DNA from: Fusicatenibacter saccharivorans
Lineage (GTDB): Bacteria > Bacillota > Clostridia > Lachnospirales > Lachnospiraceae
NCBI RefSeq assembly: GCF_015557635.1
Contig: NZ_JADNOP010000002.1
Coordinates: 1-64,000 of the forward strand
Direction of reading: 5' to 3'
Length of the DNA: 64,000 nt
This document shows, piece after piece, positions 17,482 to 26,091 of this stretch (position 1 is its first letter; each line of letters starts with the position of its first letter). A model generated the notes under the pieces. That model saw only the letters and a list, made by a program, of their open reading frames with translations. It was not told where the DNA came from and made no database searches. The translations under genes and the position numbers were made by a program.

Positions 17482-17598
17482 GCACACTCTTCCTTTTTGT
17501 TTGTTTTATTTCACTGCCCGAAAATACATTCTCATTATACGTGCTGCCTTTTCGTTTGTCAAACGGTATAACGGTGAATTTCGTCTCTGAAAAAGAGC

Positions 17599-17627
17599 TT
17601 TACGAATGTTTTACTTTCCGGTATAAT
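17599..17627 (+). promoter_or_regulatory. Promoter of aroC
   Basis: TTTACG (17599-17604), 17-bp spacer, TATAAT (17622-17627). It implies a 5' leader of about 205 nt before the aroC start. Confidence 0.6.
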
Positions 17628-17641
17628 TTACTGGAAATACT

Positions 17642-17704
17642 TGTTAATTTTCACTCAGCAGTGAAACATTTACTGTTTCGCTGCGTAAGAAAGTGATTCA
17701 GGTG
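17642..17704 (+). repeat. Dispersed intergenic repeat, copy A
   Basis: Shares about 60 bp with a copy in opposite orientation at 27950-28013. Common blocks are TTCACTCAGCAGTGAAACA, CTGTTTCGCTGCGTAAGAA and TGATTCAGGTG. Within it TTCACT pairs with AGTGAA, and CAGTGAAACA can pair alternatively with TGTTTCGCTG. It lies in the aroC leader. Confidence 0.7.
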
Positions 17705-17708
17705 TGAA

Positions 17709-17789
17709 CAGCCCTCCTTTTGCGAAGCAAAACTTTAAATGAGGGCTGCGAATGATACCGTTTACTGGGTACCAGTGAACGGTATCAAA
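17709..17789 (+). promoter_or_regulatory. Two hairpins in the aroC leader
   Basis: First hairpin: AGCCCTC (17711-17717) with GAGGGCT (17740-17748 region), carrying an inner TTTTGC/GCAAAA stem. Second: a 15-bp stem GATACCGTTTACTGG with CCAGTGAACGGTATC (17755-17789, one G-U pair). They lie between promoter and gene and may form an attenuator or protect the mRNA. No T-box signature was found. Confidence 0.45.
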
Positions 17790-17841
17790 TCTTTTCCAGT
17801 TATTTTATAAATATACGAAAAAATTCAGGAGGACTTTATAT

Positions 17842-18948
17842 ATGGCAGGATCATCATTTGGTACCATCTTCAGACTGACCACCTGGGGAGAGTCTCATGG
17901 AAAAGGCGTGGGCGTTGTTGTGGACGGAGTGCCGGCCGGCCTTTCGCTTTCCGAGGAGGATATTCAGTTTTACCTCGACCGCAGGAAGCCGGGACAGAAC
18001 CGCTTTACCACAAAACGGAAAGAATCCGATACCGTTCAGATTTTATCCGGCACTTTCGAAGGAAAAACGACCGGTACCCCGATTTCCATGGTGGTATGGA
18101 ATGAGGATCAGCATTCCAAAGATTACAGCGACATTGCTTCCTATTACAGACCGGGCCACGCCGACTATACGTTTGATGCAAAATACGGTTTCCGCGACTA
18201 CCGCGGCGGCGGACGCTCCTCAGGACGCGAGACGATCGCACGCGTGGCTGCAGGTGCCATTGCCTTAAAAATGCTCTCTGAGCTTGGCATCACCGTTTCC
18301 GCCTACACCCGCTCCATCGGTGACGTGGAAATCCAGTCTTTTGATACCGCTGAAATCGCGAATAACGCCCTGAATATGCCGGATGCAGAGGCTGCCGAAA
18401 AGGCTTCCGAGCTTTTAACAAAAGCCATGGCGGAAAAAAATTCCGTCGGCGGTGTGGTCGAATGTGTCGTTCACCATATGCCGGCCGGTGTCGGCGATCC
18501 GGTGTTTGAAAAGCTCGATGCCAACCTTGCAAAAGCACTCGTCTCCATCGGCGCCGTAAAAGGCGTGGAAATCGGAGACGGTTTCTCGGTCTGCACAGCT
18601 ACCGGGCTTACCAATAACGATGCCTTCCATGTAAATGCGGACGGCTCCATTGTCAAGCTGACCAACCACGCCGGCGGTATTTTAGGCGGTATCAGCGACG
18701 GAAGCGATATCGTTGTCCGGGCTGGTTTCAAACCGACCCCGTCCGTTGCTGCTTCCCAGCAGACCATCAACAAAGACGGCGAAAATATTGCCATCGAAAT
18801 CAAAGGCCGCCACGACCCGATCATCGTTGCACGCGCCGTTGTTGTCGTGGAATGCATGACCGCTCTTGTCCTGGCGGACGCACTGCTCGTCGGCATGAGC
18901 GCCAAACTGGACAATGTAAAGAAAGTCTGGGCTCTGGACGAGAAATAA
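17842..18948 (+). CDS. aroC: Chorismate synthase
   Basis: 368 aa. It makes chorismate from 5-enolpyruvylshikimate-3-phosphate using reduced FMN, the final step of the shikimate pathway. Signatures: GESHGKGVGVVVDGVPAG (about 15-32), the Arg-rich region RRKPGQNRFTTKR (about 48-60), GGGRSSGRETIARVAAGAIA (about 119-138) and the C-terminal R-A-x-V-V-V-E segment. AGGAGG precedes the ATG by 8 bp. It is transcribed alone, opposite to its neighbours, behind a structured leader. No other aro gene is nearby. Confidence 0.98.
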   Translation: MAGSSFGTIFRLTTWGESHGKGVGVVVDGVPAGLSLSEEDIQFYLDRRKPGQNRFTTKRKESDTVQILSGTFEGKTTGTPISMVVWNEDQHSKDYSDIASYYRPGHADYTFDAKYGFRDYRGGGRSSGRETIARVAAGAIALKMLSELGITVSAYTRSIGDVEIQSFDTAEIANNALNMPDAEAAEKASELLTKAMAEKNSVGGVVECVVHHMPAGVGDPVFEKLDANLAKALVSIGAVKGVEIGDGFSVCTATGLTNNDAFHVNADGSIVKLTNHAGGILGGISDGSDIVVRAGFKPTPSVAASQQTINKDGENIAIEIKGRHDPIIVARAVVVVECMTALVLADALLVGMSAKLDNVKKVWALDEK

Positions 18949-18977
18949 AGGCCGGACTGCTTCTTTCTGGCTTCAAC

Positions 18978-19023
18978 ACAAAAAATGCCTGCGGGATACA
19001 GTTCTTCCTGCAGGCATTTTTGC
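18978..19023. terminator. Bidirectional terminator between aroC and the lactonase-fold gene
   Basis: AAAAATGCCTGC pairs with GCAGGCATTTTT; A/T runs on both sides serve both converging genes. Confidence 0.85.
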
Positions 19024-19031
19024 GTTATTTT

Positions 19032-20090
19032 TTAGTGAACGCCTTTTTTCGTAATCAGAATACAGTTCGGCGTCTCCACTTTCATCGGGCGGCCTTTCTG
19101 AACCAGCACGTTTTTCTCATAATCAACGGTAAATGTTGTGATCGTGTTGGACTCATGGTTTGCCACTGCGATATGTTTTCCGTCCGGGAACATTGCAATA
19201 TCCTTTGGATATTCGCCGCTGATCGGAAGTGCAAACTTCTTCTCCATGCAGCCGGTCTCCGGGTCGATATGGAACATTGCTACGGTATTGTCTCCGGCTG
19301 TAGAAGTAAACAGGTAGTGGTGATCCGGGGAAAGGCACATGCCGGATGCAGCGTCGTGCGCCTGGTCCACGTTCGCGGATGTGGTGCTGATCGACTGCAG
19401 TTTTTCAAATTCCGGTCCGTTTCCCGTATCACGGTAGCTGAATACATCGACTTTGTTCATCAGCTCGTAAATGACATACGCGTATTTTCCGGATTCACTG
19501 AAAACGATCTCTCTCGGACCGGATTCACGCTCACAGCGCAGGATATCCACCAGTTTCAGGCGGTCACGCTGTGTGTTCAGCTTGTACATTTTGATCTGGT
19601 CAATGCCGTTGTCGACTGCGCAGACATATTTGTTGTCCGGTGTAGGAACGACACAGCTGACATGCGGGCGGAAGTTACGCTCTGCCACACTGCCAAGGCC
19701 CTTGTGGAACACGCCGTCCATCAGACTTCCGAGGCGGCCGTCCTTATGGGTATGTACAACGGTTACTTTTCCGTCATGATAGCCTGCCACGAACAGGTAT
19801 CTTCCGGTTTTGTCCACCGACAGATAGCAGCCGCGCATGCCGTCGATGTCTACTTTGTTGATCGGGGTCAGGTCTCCGTCATCCTCCACTGCAAACACTG
19901 CAACGCCTTCATCTGCAATCGAATACAGGTATTTGCCGTTTAAGGAACGGGCAATGTGGGAAGAGTTGTTGACCGGTATGACTTTTCGCTCTGTCAGAGT
20001 GCCTTCTTCTACATTTACATCATATAAATGAATACCAATGCTGCTTCCATGGGTATAAGTGCCTACATAGGCTACGTACTCATCCTTCAT
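19032..20090 (-). CDS. Lactonase-family beta-propeller protein (6-phosphogluconolactonase type)
   Basis: 352 aa from the chosen start. The start YVAYVGTYTHGSSIGIHLY and the repeated blade pattern (for example GRYLFVAGYHDGKVTVV, DNKYVCAVDNGIDQIKMY, HHYLFTSTAGDNTVAMF, GKHIAVANHESNTI) match the seven-bladed YbhE/YkgB lactonase family. One characterised member hydrolyses 6-phosphogluconolactone in the pentose phosphate pathway; substrates of most others are unproved. The frame extends 27 codons upstream, but the ATG at 20090 has an AAAGGA about 12 bp before it and starts the conserved domain. No signal peptide. Monocistronic, converging on aroC. Confidence 0.85.
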   Translation of the reverse strand: MKDEYVAYVGTYTHGSSIGIHLYDVNVEEGTLTERKVIPVNNSSHIARSLNGKYLYSIADEGVAVFAVEDDGDLTPINKVDIDGMRGCYLSVDKTGRYLFVAGYHDGKVTVVHTHKDGRLGSLMDGVFHKGLGSVAERNFRPHVSCVVPTPDNKYVCAVDNGIDQIKMYKLNTQRDRLKLVDILRCERESGPREIVFSESGKYAYVIYELMNKVDVFSYRDTGNGPEFEKLQSISTTSANVDQAHDAASGMCLSPDHHYLFTSTAGDNTVAMFHIDPETGCMEKKFALPISGEYPKDIAMFPDGKHIAVANHESNTITTFTVDYEKNVLVQKGRPMKVETPNCILITKKGVH

Positions 20091-20313
20091 GTTGTTTTCA
20101 TCCTTTCTGCCTTCTCGCACATCGTGTGAATTTTCTAAAAATATTTTAACACAATTTCCGCGCCACGACAACGAGGAAAACGGATTTTTGATATGTAAAC
20201 GGTAACACTTTATTTTTAGACACAGGATATTCTCCTGCAGAGAATTTTTTAGATATTTCTATTGTTTTTAGATTGTAAGAGTTGAGGTTTCCGCTGCATA
20301 CCATTTCCATTTT

Positions 20314-20841
20314 CTACGCTCTCGTCAGACTGATTTCCTGACTCATCATTCCCTGCAGTTTCTTGATTGCGCGGCTGTACTGGCACTGCAGCGCCTGCTC
20401 GCTTTTCTTGCAGAATCCGCTGAGCTCTTTGTAGCTGAATCCATATGCTCTCCCCCAGAAAATGCGCTGATCCATCGGATTCAGGTTCTGGATGCAGTTC
20501 TGCATCACCATTCGTTCCTCAATCTCGGCTGTCGCGGCCGCCTCCCCTTCATTTCTGTTCTCTTTCTGATACTGTGTATAGGAAACTTCATTCTGATAAT
20601 AATGTTTTCTGCGCTGATTCTTGATCTTGTTTTTTGCCACACAGAACAGCCATTTCGTCATCTCTTCTCCTTCGAGATCGGCAACGGTTTCAAATTTTAC
20701 CACCAATACCTCCCATACATCGTTCAGCACATCCTTCGCCGTCTCCCGGTCATTGTTCAACTGACCGCAGATATAACGGAACAGCACATGACTGTTTTTC
20801 TCGAATATGATCTGAAAAAATCGTTCCTCCTCTTGTCTCAT
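20314..20841 (-). CDS. Sigma-70 family RNA polymerase sigma factor (ECF-like)
   Basis: 175 aa from the chosen start, which is preceded by AGGAGGG. Region 2 is at about 20-85 (FRYICGQLNNDRETAKDVLNDVWEVL, then MTKWLFCVAKNKIKNQRRK). Region 4 is at about 115-165 (NLNPMDQRIFWGRAYGFSYKELSGFCKKSEQALQ). Region 3 is absent, as in group IV sigma factors. No anti-sigma gene is adjacent: the flanking genes are purL, which lies upstream and has its own terminator (21054-21101), and the lactonase-fold gene downstream. Its signal and targets cannot be inferred. The 150 bp after its stop hold no recognisable gene. Confidence 0.88.
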   Translation of the reverse strand: MRQEEERFFQIIFEKNSHVLFRYICGQLNNDRETAKDVLNDVWEVLVVKFETVADLEGEEMTKWLFCVAKNKIKNQRRKHYYQNEVSYTQYQKENRNEGEAAATAEIEERMVMQNCIQNLNPMDQRIFWGRAYGFSYKELSGFCKKSEQALQCQYSRAIKKLQGMMSQEISLTRA

Positions 20842-21053
20842 ACACTTCTTTCTCCCTCCTGTTATTTCGCTGTCCTTCTCTTCCGGGCCCGTCATATATG
20901 TAATGTGTTGAGACTATCGAAATCTTTCGTTTTTTCAGAATATTTCTACTATTTGACCTTATTACTTTTGTTAATAAAGCAAAATATTGCGTTATAACTG
21001 CACCGCGGCGCATAATCAAATTTTTTCTTTCGAAATCAGAAATTACTGTTTCT

Positions 21054-21101
21054 GACAAAAAATTCCCGCAGAAAGGAGCTTTCTTCCTCTCTACGGGAAT
21101 C
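21054..21101 (-). terminator. Terminator of purL
   Basis: GATTCCCGTAGAGAGGA pairs with the following TCCTTTCTGCGGGAAT on the minus strand, followed by six T. It starts about 19 bp past the purL stop. Confidence 0.85.
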
Positions 21102-21119
21102 TTCTATTTTGGTTTTATT

Positions 21120-24100
21120 TTATTTAAAGTAAGCAACACCGGACTCAAAGATCTTCAGATCCTGCTCTCCGTAGATGTTGACTGCTACGCCGTTGTCGCG
21201 GCGCTCTGCGTGTGCCATCTTACCAAAGACACGGCCGTCCGGGCTGGTGATACCCTCGATTCCGCAGTAGGAACCGTTGACATTCCAGTACTCGTCGTTG
21301 GTCAGGTTTCCGTTGACATCGCAGTAGCGGGTTGCAATCTGGCCGTTTGCCATCAGCTTGTCGATCCACTCTTTCGATGCTACGAAACGTCCCTCTCCGT
21401 GGGATGCCGGGTTGGTGTAAACACCGCCAAGCTCGGTGCCTGCCAGCCATGGGGATTTGTTGGTCACAACCTTCGTGTAAACCATCTTGGAAATATGGCG
21501 TCCGATGGTGTTGAAGGTCAGAGTCGGGGAATCCTCCGTCTGTCCGAGAATCTCACCGTACGGAACGAGTCCCAGTTTGATCAGTGCCTGGAATCCGTTG
21601 CAGATACCAAGGGCAAGTCCGTCTCTCTCATTCAGCAGTTTGGTAACAGCTTCTTTGATCTTCGCATTCTGGAATGCGGTTGCAAAGAATTTTGCTGATC
21701 CATCCGGCTCATCACCTGCGGAGAATCCGCCAGGGAACATGATGATCTGCGCCTGGTTGATGGCTTTTTCAAAGGCATCGACAGAACCGCGGATGTCTTC
21801 TGCGGAAAGGTTGCTGAATACCTGAGTGATAACTTTTGCACCGGCACGCTCGAAAGCTCTGGTGCTGTCATACTCACAGTTCGTTCCCGGGAAGACCGGA
21901 ATGAATACGGTCGGCTGTGCCAGCTTGTGGGAGCATACGTGGATGCTCTTTGCCTGATAGCAGCTGTCTGCAACAATTCCGTTTTCGTCTGCTGCTGCCA
22001 CATTCAGGGCATCTACCTCCGGAAGCTCTGCACCGGATACGGTCTTGAATACTTTTTCCAGCGGTTTGTTCCATGCGGAAACGGCCTCGCGGATGGTGAT
22101 TTCGGTGTCTTTATAGGAAAGAACCGGTTTGTCTGTCACTTCACCGATGACGGTGTAGGTGCTTGCCAGCTCTCCGACTTTTTCAGCCGGAACTTCGCAG
22201 ATCAGATCTGCAATATATGGAGTAAAGAGATCTCTCTCGTCTACATTGTGCTCGATGGTTACGCCGAGAGCATTACCGAATGCCATCTTGGATACGGCTG
22301 CTGCGATACCCTGACGGTCTACAACATAAGCGGCTTTCACACGGCCGTTCTGCATATCCTCATGCAGTTTTCTGTAGGTTTCCATGACGCCTTCGTACTC
22401 TGGAAGCAGATGTGCGTCGACTGGAAGGTGGATCCACACGAGTTTGTCTCCTGTGTTTTTCAGCTCCGGAGATACTACATCTTTTAATTTTGCAACGTCA
22501 ACCGCGAAGGATACGAGTGTCGGCGGTACATCGATATGGTTGAAGGTACCGGACATACTGTCTTTTCCTCCGATAGACGGCAGGCCGTAGCCCATCTGTG
22601 CGTCGTATGCACCAAGAAGTGCTGCGAACGGCTGGCTCCAGCGGTGCGGATCCTCAGTCATTCTGCGGAAATATTCCTGGAAGGTGAAGCGGACTTTGCT
22701 GTAATCGCCGCCGACTGCCACGATGCGGGACAGGGACTCGGTTACGGCATAGACTGCTCCGTGATACGGGCTCCAGCTCGATACGTATGGATCAAAGCCG
22801 TAGCTCATCATGGTAACGGTGTTGGTTTTTCCATCCGGAACCGGCACTTTTGCAACCATGGCCTGAGTTTCAGTCAGCTGATATTTTCCACCGTACGGCA
22901 TCAGCACGCTGGCTGCTCCGATGGAGGAGTCAAACATCTCGACAAGACCTTTCTGGGAGCATGCGTTGAGGTCTGACAGGGTGGACAGCCATTTTTCTTT
23001 CACGTCGGCAATGTCACCGCTTCTTTTTAACGGGGTGTCCTCTGCTTTTGGAATCTCTACGAAGACATCATTCTCCTGATGTGCTCCGTTGGTATCCAGG
23101 AATGCACGGGAAATATTGACGATCTCTTTTCCTCTCCAGGAGAGTACCAGACGCGGGTCCTCGGTTACGACTGCAACTTCGGTTGCCTCCAGGTTCTCTT
23201 CTGCGGCATATTTCAGGAACTGCTCACGGTCTTTCGGGTCGATGACAACGGCCATACGCTCCTGGGACTCGGAGATAGCGATCTCGGTTCCGTCGAGGCC
23301 GGCATATTTTTTCGGTACTTTGTCCAGATTGATCTTAAGTCCCGGTGCCAGCTCGCCGATGGCAACGGAAACTCCGCCTGCACCGAAGTCGTTGCATTTT
23401 TTAATCAGAAGGCTGACTTCCTCGCGGCGGAACAGTCTCTGCAGTTTACGCTCAGTCGGTGCGTTTCCTTTCTGTACCTCTGCACCGCAGGTCTCGATGG
23501 ATTCTGTCGTATGTACTTTGGAGGAACCGGTTGCACCGCCGCAGCCGTCTCTTCCAGTACGGCCGCCGAGCAGGATGATGATATCACCCGGATCGGAATT
23601 TTCACGGACAACGGCACGGCGCGGTGCTGCTCCAAGGACAGCTCCGATCTCCATACGTTTTGCCACGTAGTCCGGATGGTAAACTTCTTTGACATAGCCG
23701 GTTGCAAGACCGATCTGGTTTCCATAGGAGCTGTAGCCGTGTGCTGCTTCTCTTACGAGTTTTTTCTGCGGAAGTTTTCCTTCGAGTGTCTCGCTCTGCG
23801 GACGGGTCGGATCTGCGGCTCCGGTCACACGCATTGCCTGATATACATAGGTTCTGCCAGAAAGCGGGTCACGGATTGCACCGCCAAGGCAGGTTGCTGC
23901 ACCACCGAACGGCTCGATCTCGGTCGGGTGGTTGTGGGTCTCGTTTTTGAAGTTGATCAGCCACTCTTCGTCTTTTCCGTCTACATCTACCGGTACGACG
24001 ATGGAGCATGCGTTGATTTCATCAGACTCTTCCTGATCTGCGAGTTTTCCTTCGGATTTCAGTTTTTTCATTGCCAGAAGGGCAAGGTCCATAAGGCAGA

Positions 24101-24917
24101 TGAATTTGTCGTCACGGCCTTTGTAGAGTACCTCACGGTCGCTTAAGTAGCGGTCGTAGCTTTTTTTCATCGGCTCGTAGTAGTCGCCTTCGCCGAAGGT
24201 CACGTTGGTAAGCTCGGTGGAGAAGGTGGTATGGCGGCAGTGATCGGACCAGTAGGTATCGAGTACGCGGATCTCGGTCATGGATGGATTTCGTTTTTCT
24301 TCGCCGCGGAAGTAGTTCTGGATATGCAGGAAGTCTTTGAAGGTCATGGCAAGGCCGAGGGAATCATACAGGGCTTTTAATTCTGCCTCCAGCATGTCGA
24401 TGAATCCGTCGAAGATTTTGACGTCTGCCGGCTCTTCAAATTTTGTCACGAGGGTTTCCGGTTTTTCAAGTCCTGTCTCTCTGGAGTCTACCGGATTGAT
24501 GCAGTGTGCTTTGACTGCGTCAAACTGCTCATCAGTCATCTCTCCTTCGATAACATACGTAACGGCGGAGCGGATGATCGGCTGCTCATCTTCTTTTAAG
24601 AACTGCACGCACTGTACGGCAGAATCGGCTCTCTGATCAAACTGTCCCGGAAGGAATTCTACGGAAAATACTCTCGCACCTTCTGCACGCGGAAAATCTT
24701 CCTGATAGCAGATATCAACCGGCGGCTCTGCAAAGACTACTTTACATGCTTTCTCATATGTCTCATCACTGATATTTTCTACATCGTACCGGATCAGCTC
24801 CCGTACGTTGGTTACGGTCTGGATGTTCAGATAGTGCTTGATTTCATGCTTCAGATCTTTCGCCTTAATCGCAAATTCCGGCTTTTTCTCCACATAAACG
24901 CGTCTGACTGTACTCAT
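21120..24917 (-). CDS. purL: Phosphoribosylformylglycinamidine synthase, single-chain form
   Basis: 1265 aa. It makes FGAM from FGAR, glutamine and ATP in purine synthesis. This is the fused form: a PurS-like N-terminal part, two AIR-synthase-like halves (with NETHNHPTEIEPFGGAATC near 337 and GGRTGRDGCGGATGSS near 462) and a C-terminal glutamine amidotransferase. In that last domain GICNGFQALIKLGL carries the nucleophile Cys and the end contains the HAERR segment. An upstream in-frame Met gives 12 more residues; I choose the ATG at 24917 because ATGGAGGATAAAA precedes it and it starts the conserved region. No other pur gene is adjacent. Confidence 0.97.
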   Translation of the reverse strand: MSTVRRVYVEKKPEFAIKAKDLKHEIKHYLNIQTVTNVRELIRYDVENISDETYEKACKVVFAEPPVDICYQEDFPRAEGARVFSVEFLPGQFDQRADSAVQCVQFLKEDEQPIIRSAVTYVIEGEMTDEQFDAVKAHCINPVDSRETGLEKPETLVTKFEEPADVKIFDGFIDMLEAELKALYDSLGLAMTFKDFLHIQNYFRGEEKRNPSMTEIRVLDTYWSDHCRHTTFSTELTNVTFGEGDYYEPMKKSYDRYLSDREVLYKGRDDKFICLMDLALLAMKKLKSEGKLADQEESDEINACSIVVPVDVDGKDEEWLINFKNETHNHPTEIEPFGGAATCLGGAIRDPLSGRTYVYQAMRVTGAADPTRPQSETLEGKLPQKKLVREAAHGYSSYGNQIGLATGYVKEVYHPDYVAKRMEIGAVLGAAPRRAVVRENSDPGDIIILLGGRTGRDGCGGATGSSKVHTTESIETCGAEVQKGNAPTERKLQRLFRREEVSLLIKKCNDFGAGGVSVAIGELAPGLKINLDKVPKKYAGLDGTEIAISESQERMAVVIDPKDREQFLKYAAEENLEATEVAVVTEDPRLVLSWRGKEIVNISRAFLDTNGAHQENDVFVEIPKAEDTPLKRSGDIADVKEKWLSTLSDLNACSQKGLVEMFDSSIGAASVLMPYGGKYQLTETQAMVAKVPVPDGKTNTVTMMSYGFDPYVSSWSPYHGAVYAVTESLSRIVAVGGDYSKVRFTFQEYFRRMTEDPHRWSQPFAALLGAYDAQMGYGLPSIGGKDSMSGTFNHIDVPPTLVSFAVDVAKLKDVVSPELKNTGDKLVWIHLPVDAHLLPEYEGVMETYRKLHEDMQNGRVKAAYVVDRQGIAAAVSKMAFGNALGVTIEHNVDERDLFTPYIADLICEVPAEKVGELASTYTVIGEVTDKPVLSYKDTEITIREAVSAWNKPLEKVFKTVSGAELPEVDALNVAAADENGIVADSCYQAKSIHVCSHKLAQPTVFIPVFPGTNCEYDSTRAFERAGAKVITQVFSNLSAEDIRGSVDAFEKAINQAQIIMFPGGFSAGDEPDGSAKFFATAFQNAKIKEAVTKLLNERDGLALGICNGFQALIKLGLVPYGEILGQTEDSPTLTFNTIGRHISKMVYTKVVTNKSPWLAGTELGGVYTNPASHGEGRFVASKEWIDKLMANGQIATRYCDVNGNLTNDEYWNVNGSYCGIEGITSPDGRVFGKMAHAERRDNGVAVNIYGEQDLKIFESGVAYFK

Positions 24918-25111
24918 TTTTATCCTCCATTTGTCTGAATCATAGTCCCCCAAAAACGGGACAATCTTTCGTTACTTACAGAATAGCATATTTATCTTTA
25001 TAAATGAAATTAATATATCTTATATGTTTTATAAGTTTTGTTTCTTAATAGACGGACGCATTCCATTTTTCCTGCACTACCATCCCACTCATCACCCATT
25101 CTCTCCCGTCC

Positions 25112-25336
25112 TAAACCGTCAGGCCCGCGCACTTTCTGGTGCTGGGGGATGCTGTTTCGGGGGATAAGAAATACTTAGAGCCTTGGAATTTGCTAAAAAT
25201 GTTATAAAAAAGTCAAAACTCGCTGCGCTCAGACAGTTGACTTTTTTATAACAACGCAAATTTCAAGGCTCTAAGTATTTCTAAATCCCCCTGCAAATGC
25301 ATCCCCCAGCACCAGAAAGTGCGCGGACCGTCCGTT
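25112..25336. repeat. 225-bp long palindromic element, MITE-like
   Basis: The outer arms are perfect for at least 28 bp: CCGCGCACTTTCTGGTGCTG continuing through GGGGATGC on the left, and its reverse complement at 25297-25326. Inside, GAAATACTTAGAGCCTTG, AATTTGC and GTTATAAAAAAGTCAA recur inverted with a few mismatches. A short loop near 25220-25232 (CGCTGCGCTCAG) separates the halves. The transcript would fold into one hairpin of roughly 200 nt. It carries no ORF. It lies between purL and a PAP2 gene; the rest of 24918-25343 is AT-rich with no gene seen. Confidence 0.8.
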
Positions 25337-25343
25337 TCCGTTT

Positions 25344-26015
25344 TTACATTCTATATTTCGCTTTTTTCTCACGTGTCCGCAGTGCATTCCCCGCCTTTGC
25401 CGGCCGGTACAGCAGCATACAGGTTCCCGCATTCATAACAAGCGCACAGCACACATCCGATACGGAGTGCTGTTTTAAAAACATGGTCGAAAACACAATC
25501 AGCACCGTCAGGCCCAGGCAGACGTTTCGGAATACCGGGCGGTTTTTGAGCTGCTCGCTGTGTTCTACGGCAACAGCTACGGCTACGGAATTATATACGT
25601 GAATACTTGGGAATACGTTGGTCGGTGTGTCTGTCAGATAAAGGCCTCTGACCAGATCCGTGAAAATGTTCTCCCGTGGGAATACCGTCGGGCGCAGGTT
25701 CTGGCCGTTCGGGTACAGATAGGAGATCACGAGGAACGCCGTCATTCCGATTCCCAGGTTGATAATCAGCTGATAATATTCTCTGCGGTTCTTGTTGCAG
25801 AGGCCGAAATAAAGGACAGACCATGCAATAAATCCAAACCACATAAAATAAGGAATCACAAAAAACTCACAGAACGGAATCATATCATCAAACGGAGTAT
25901 GAATCAGATGATATCCTTTCGTAATGTGCGTTTCCAGATATTGAAAACATTTCAGATAGAAAATGCCATAAACCACTACCGGAAGAAAATGCTTATATTT
26001 TTTTATTGTCTTCAT
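25344..26015 (-). CDS. PAP2-family membrane phosphatase
   Basis: 223 aa with about six hydrophobic segments. The PAP2 signature is partly visible: the middle motif region NVFPSIHVYNS supplies PSxH, and the last motif is LKQHSVSDVCCALV, matching SRxxxxxHxxxD with the Arg position altered. The first KxxxxxxRP motif corresponds to NGQNLRPTVF. Members remove phosphate from phosphatidate or prenyl diphosphates at the membrane; the substrate here is unknown. GTGGAGGG lies before the ATG at 26015. It has a promoter (26064-26091) overlapping the end of the glycerophosphodiesterase gene and may also be co-transcribed with it. Confidence 0.85.
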   Translation of the reverse strand: MKTIKKYKHFLPVVVYGIFYLKCFQYLETHITKGYHLIHTPFDDMIPFCEFFVIPYFMWFGFIAWSVLYFGLCNKNRREYYQLIINLGIGMTAFLVISYLYPNGQNLRPTVFPRENIFTDLVRGLYLTDTPTNVFPSIHVYNSVAVAVAVEHSEQLKNRPVFRNVCLGLTVLIVFSTMFLKQHSVSDVCCALVMNAGTCMLLYRPAKAGNALRTREKKAKYRM

Positions 26016-26063
26016 AGTTTCCCTCCACTTTTCTGACGAGGTTTTTCTCTTCAACCTGCTGAA

Positions 26064-26091
26064 ATTATAGCACACCGAAAACCGAAGTCAA
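26064..26091 (-). promoter_or_regulatory. Promoter of the PAP2 gene
   Basis: On the minus strand: -35 TTGACT (26091-26086), 16-bp spacer, -10 TATAAT (26069-26064). The -35 overlaps the stop codon of the upstream gene. Confidence 0.65.

Noticed and set aside
17628-17841. T-box riboswitch before aroC
   Set aside because: No AGGGTGGNACCGCG-type T-box sequence and no specifier loop could be found.
18852-19943. 363-aa open frame on the plus strand
   Set aside because: It overlaps the aroC end in another frame and is antisense to the lactonase-fold gene; no supporting motif.
23079-24146. 355-aa open frame on the plus strand
   Set aside because: Antisense to purL; low-complexity Cys/Phe-rich translation with no motif.
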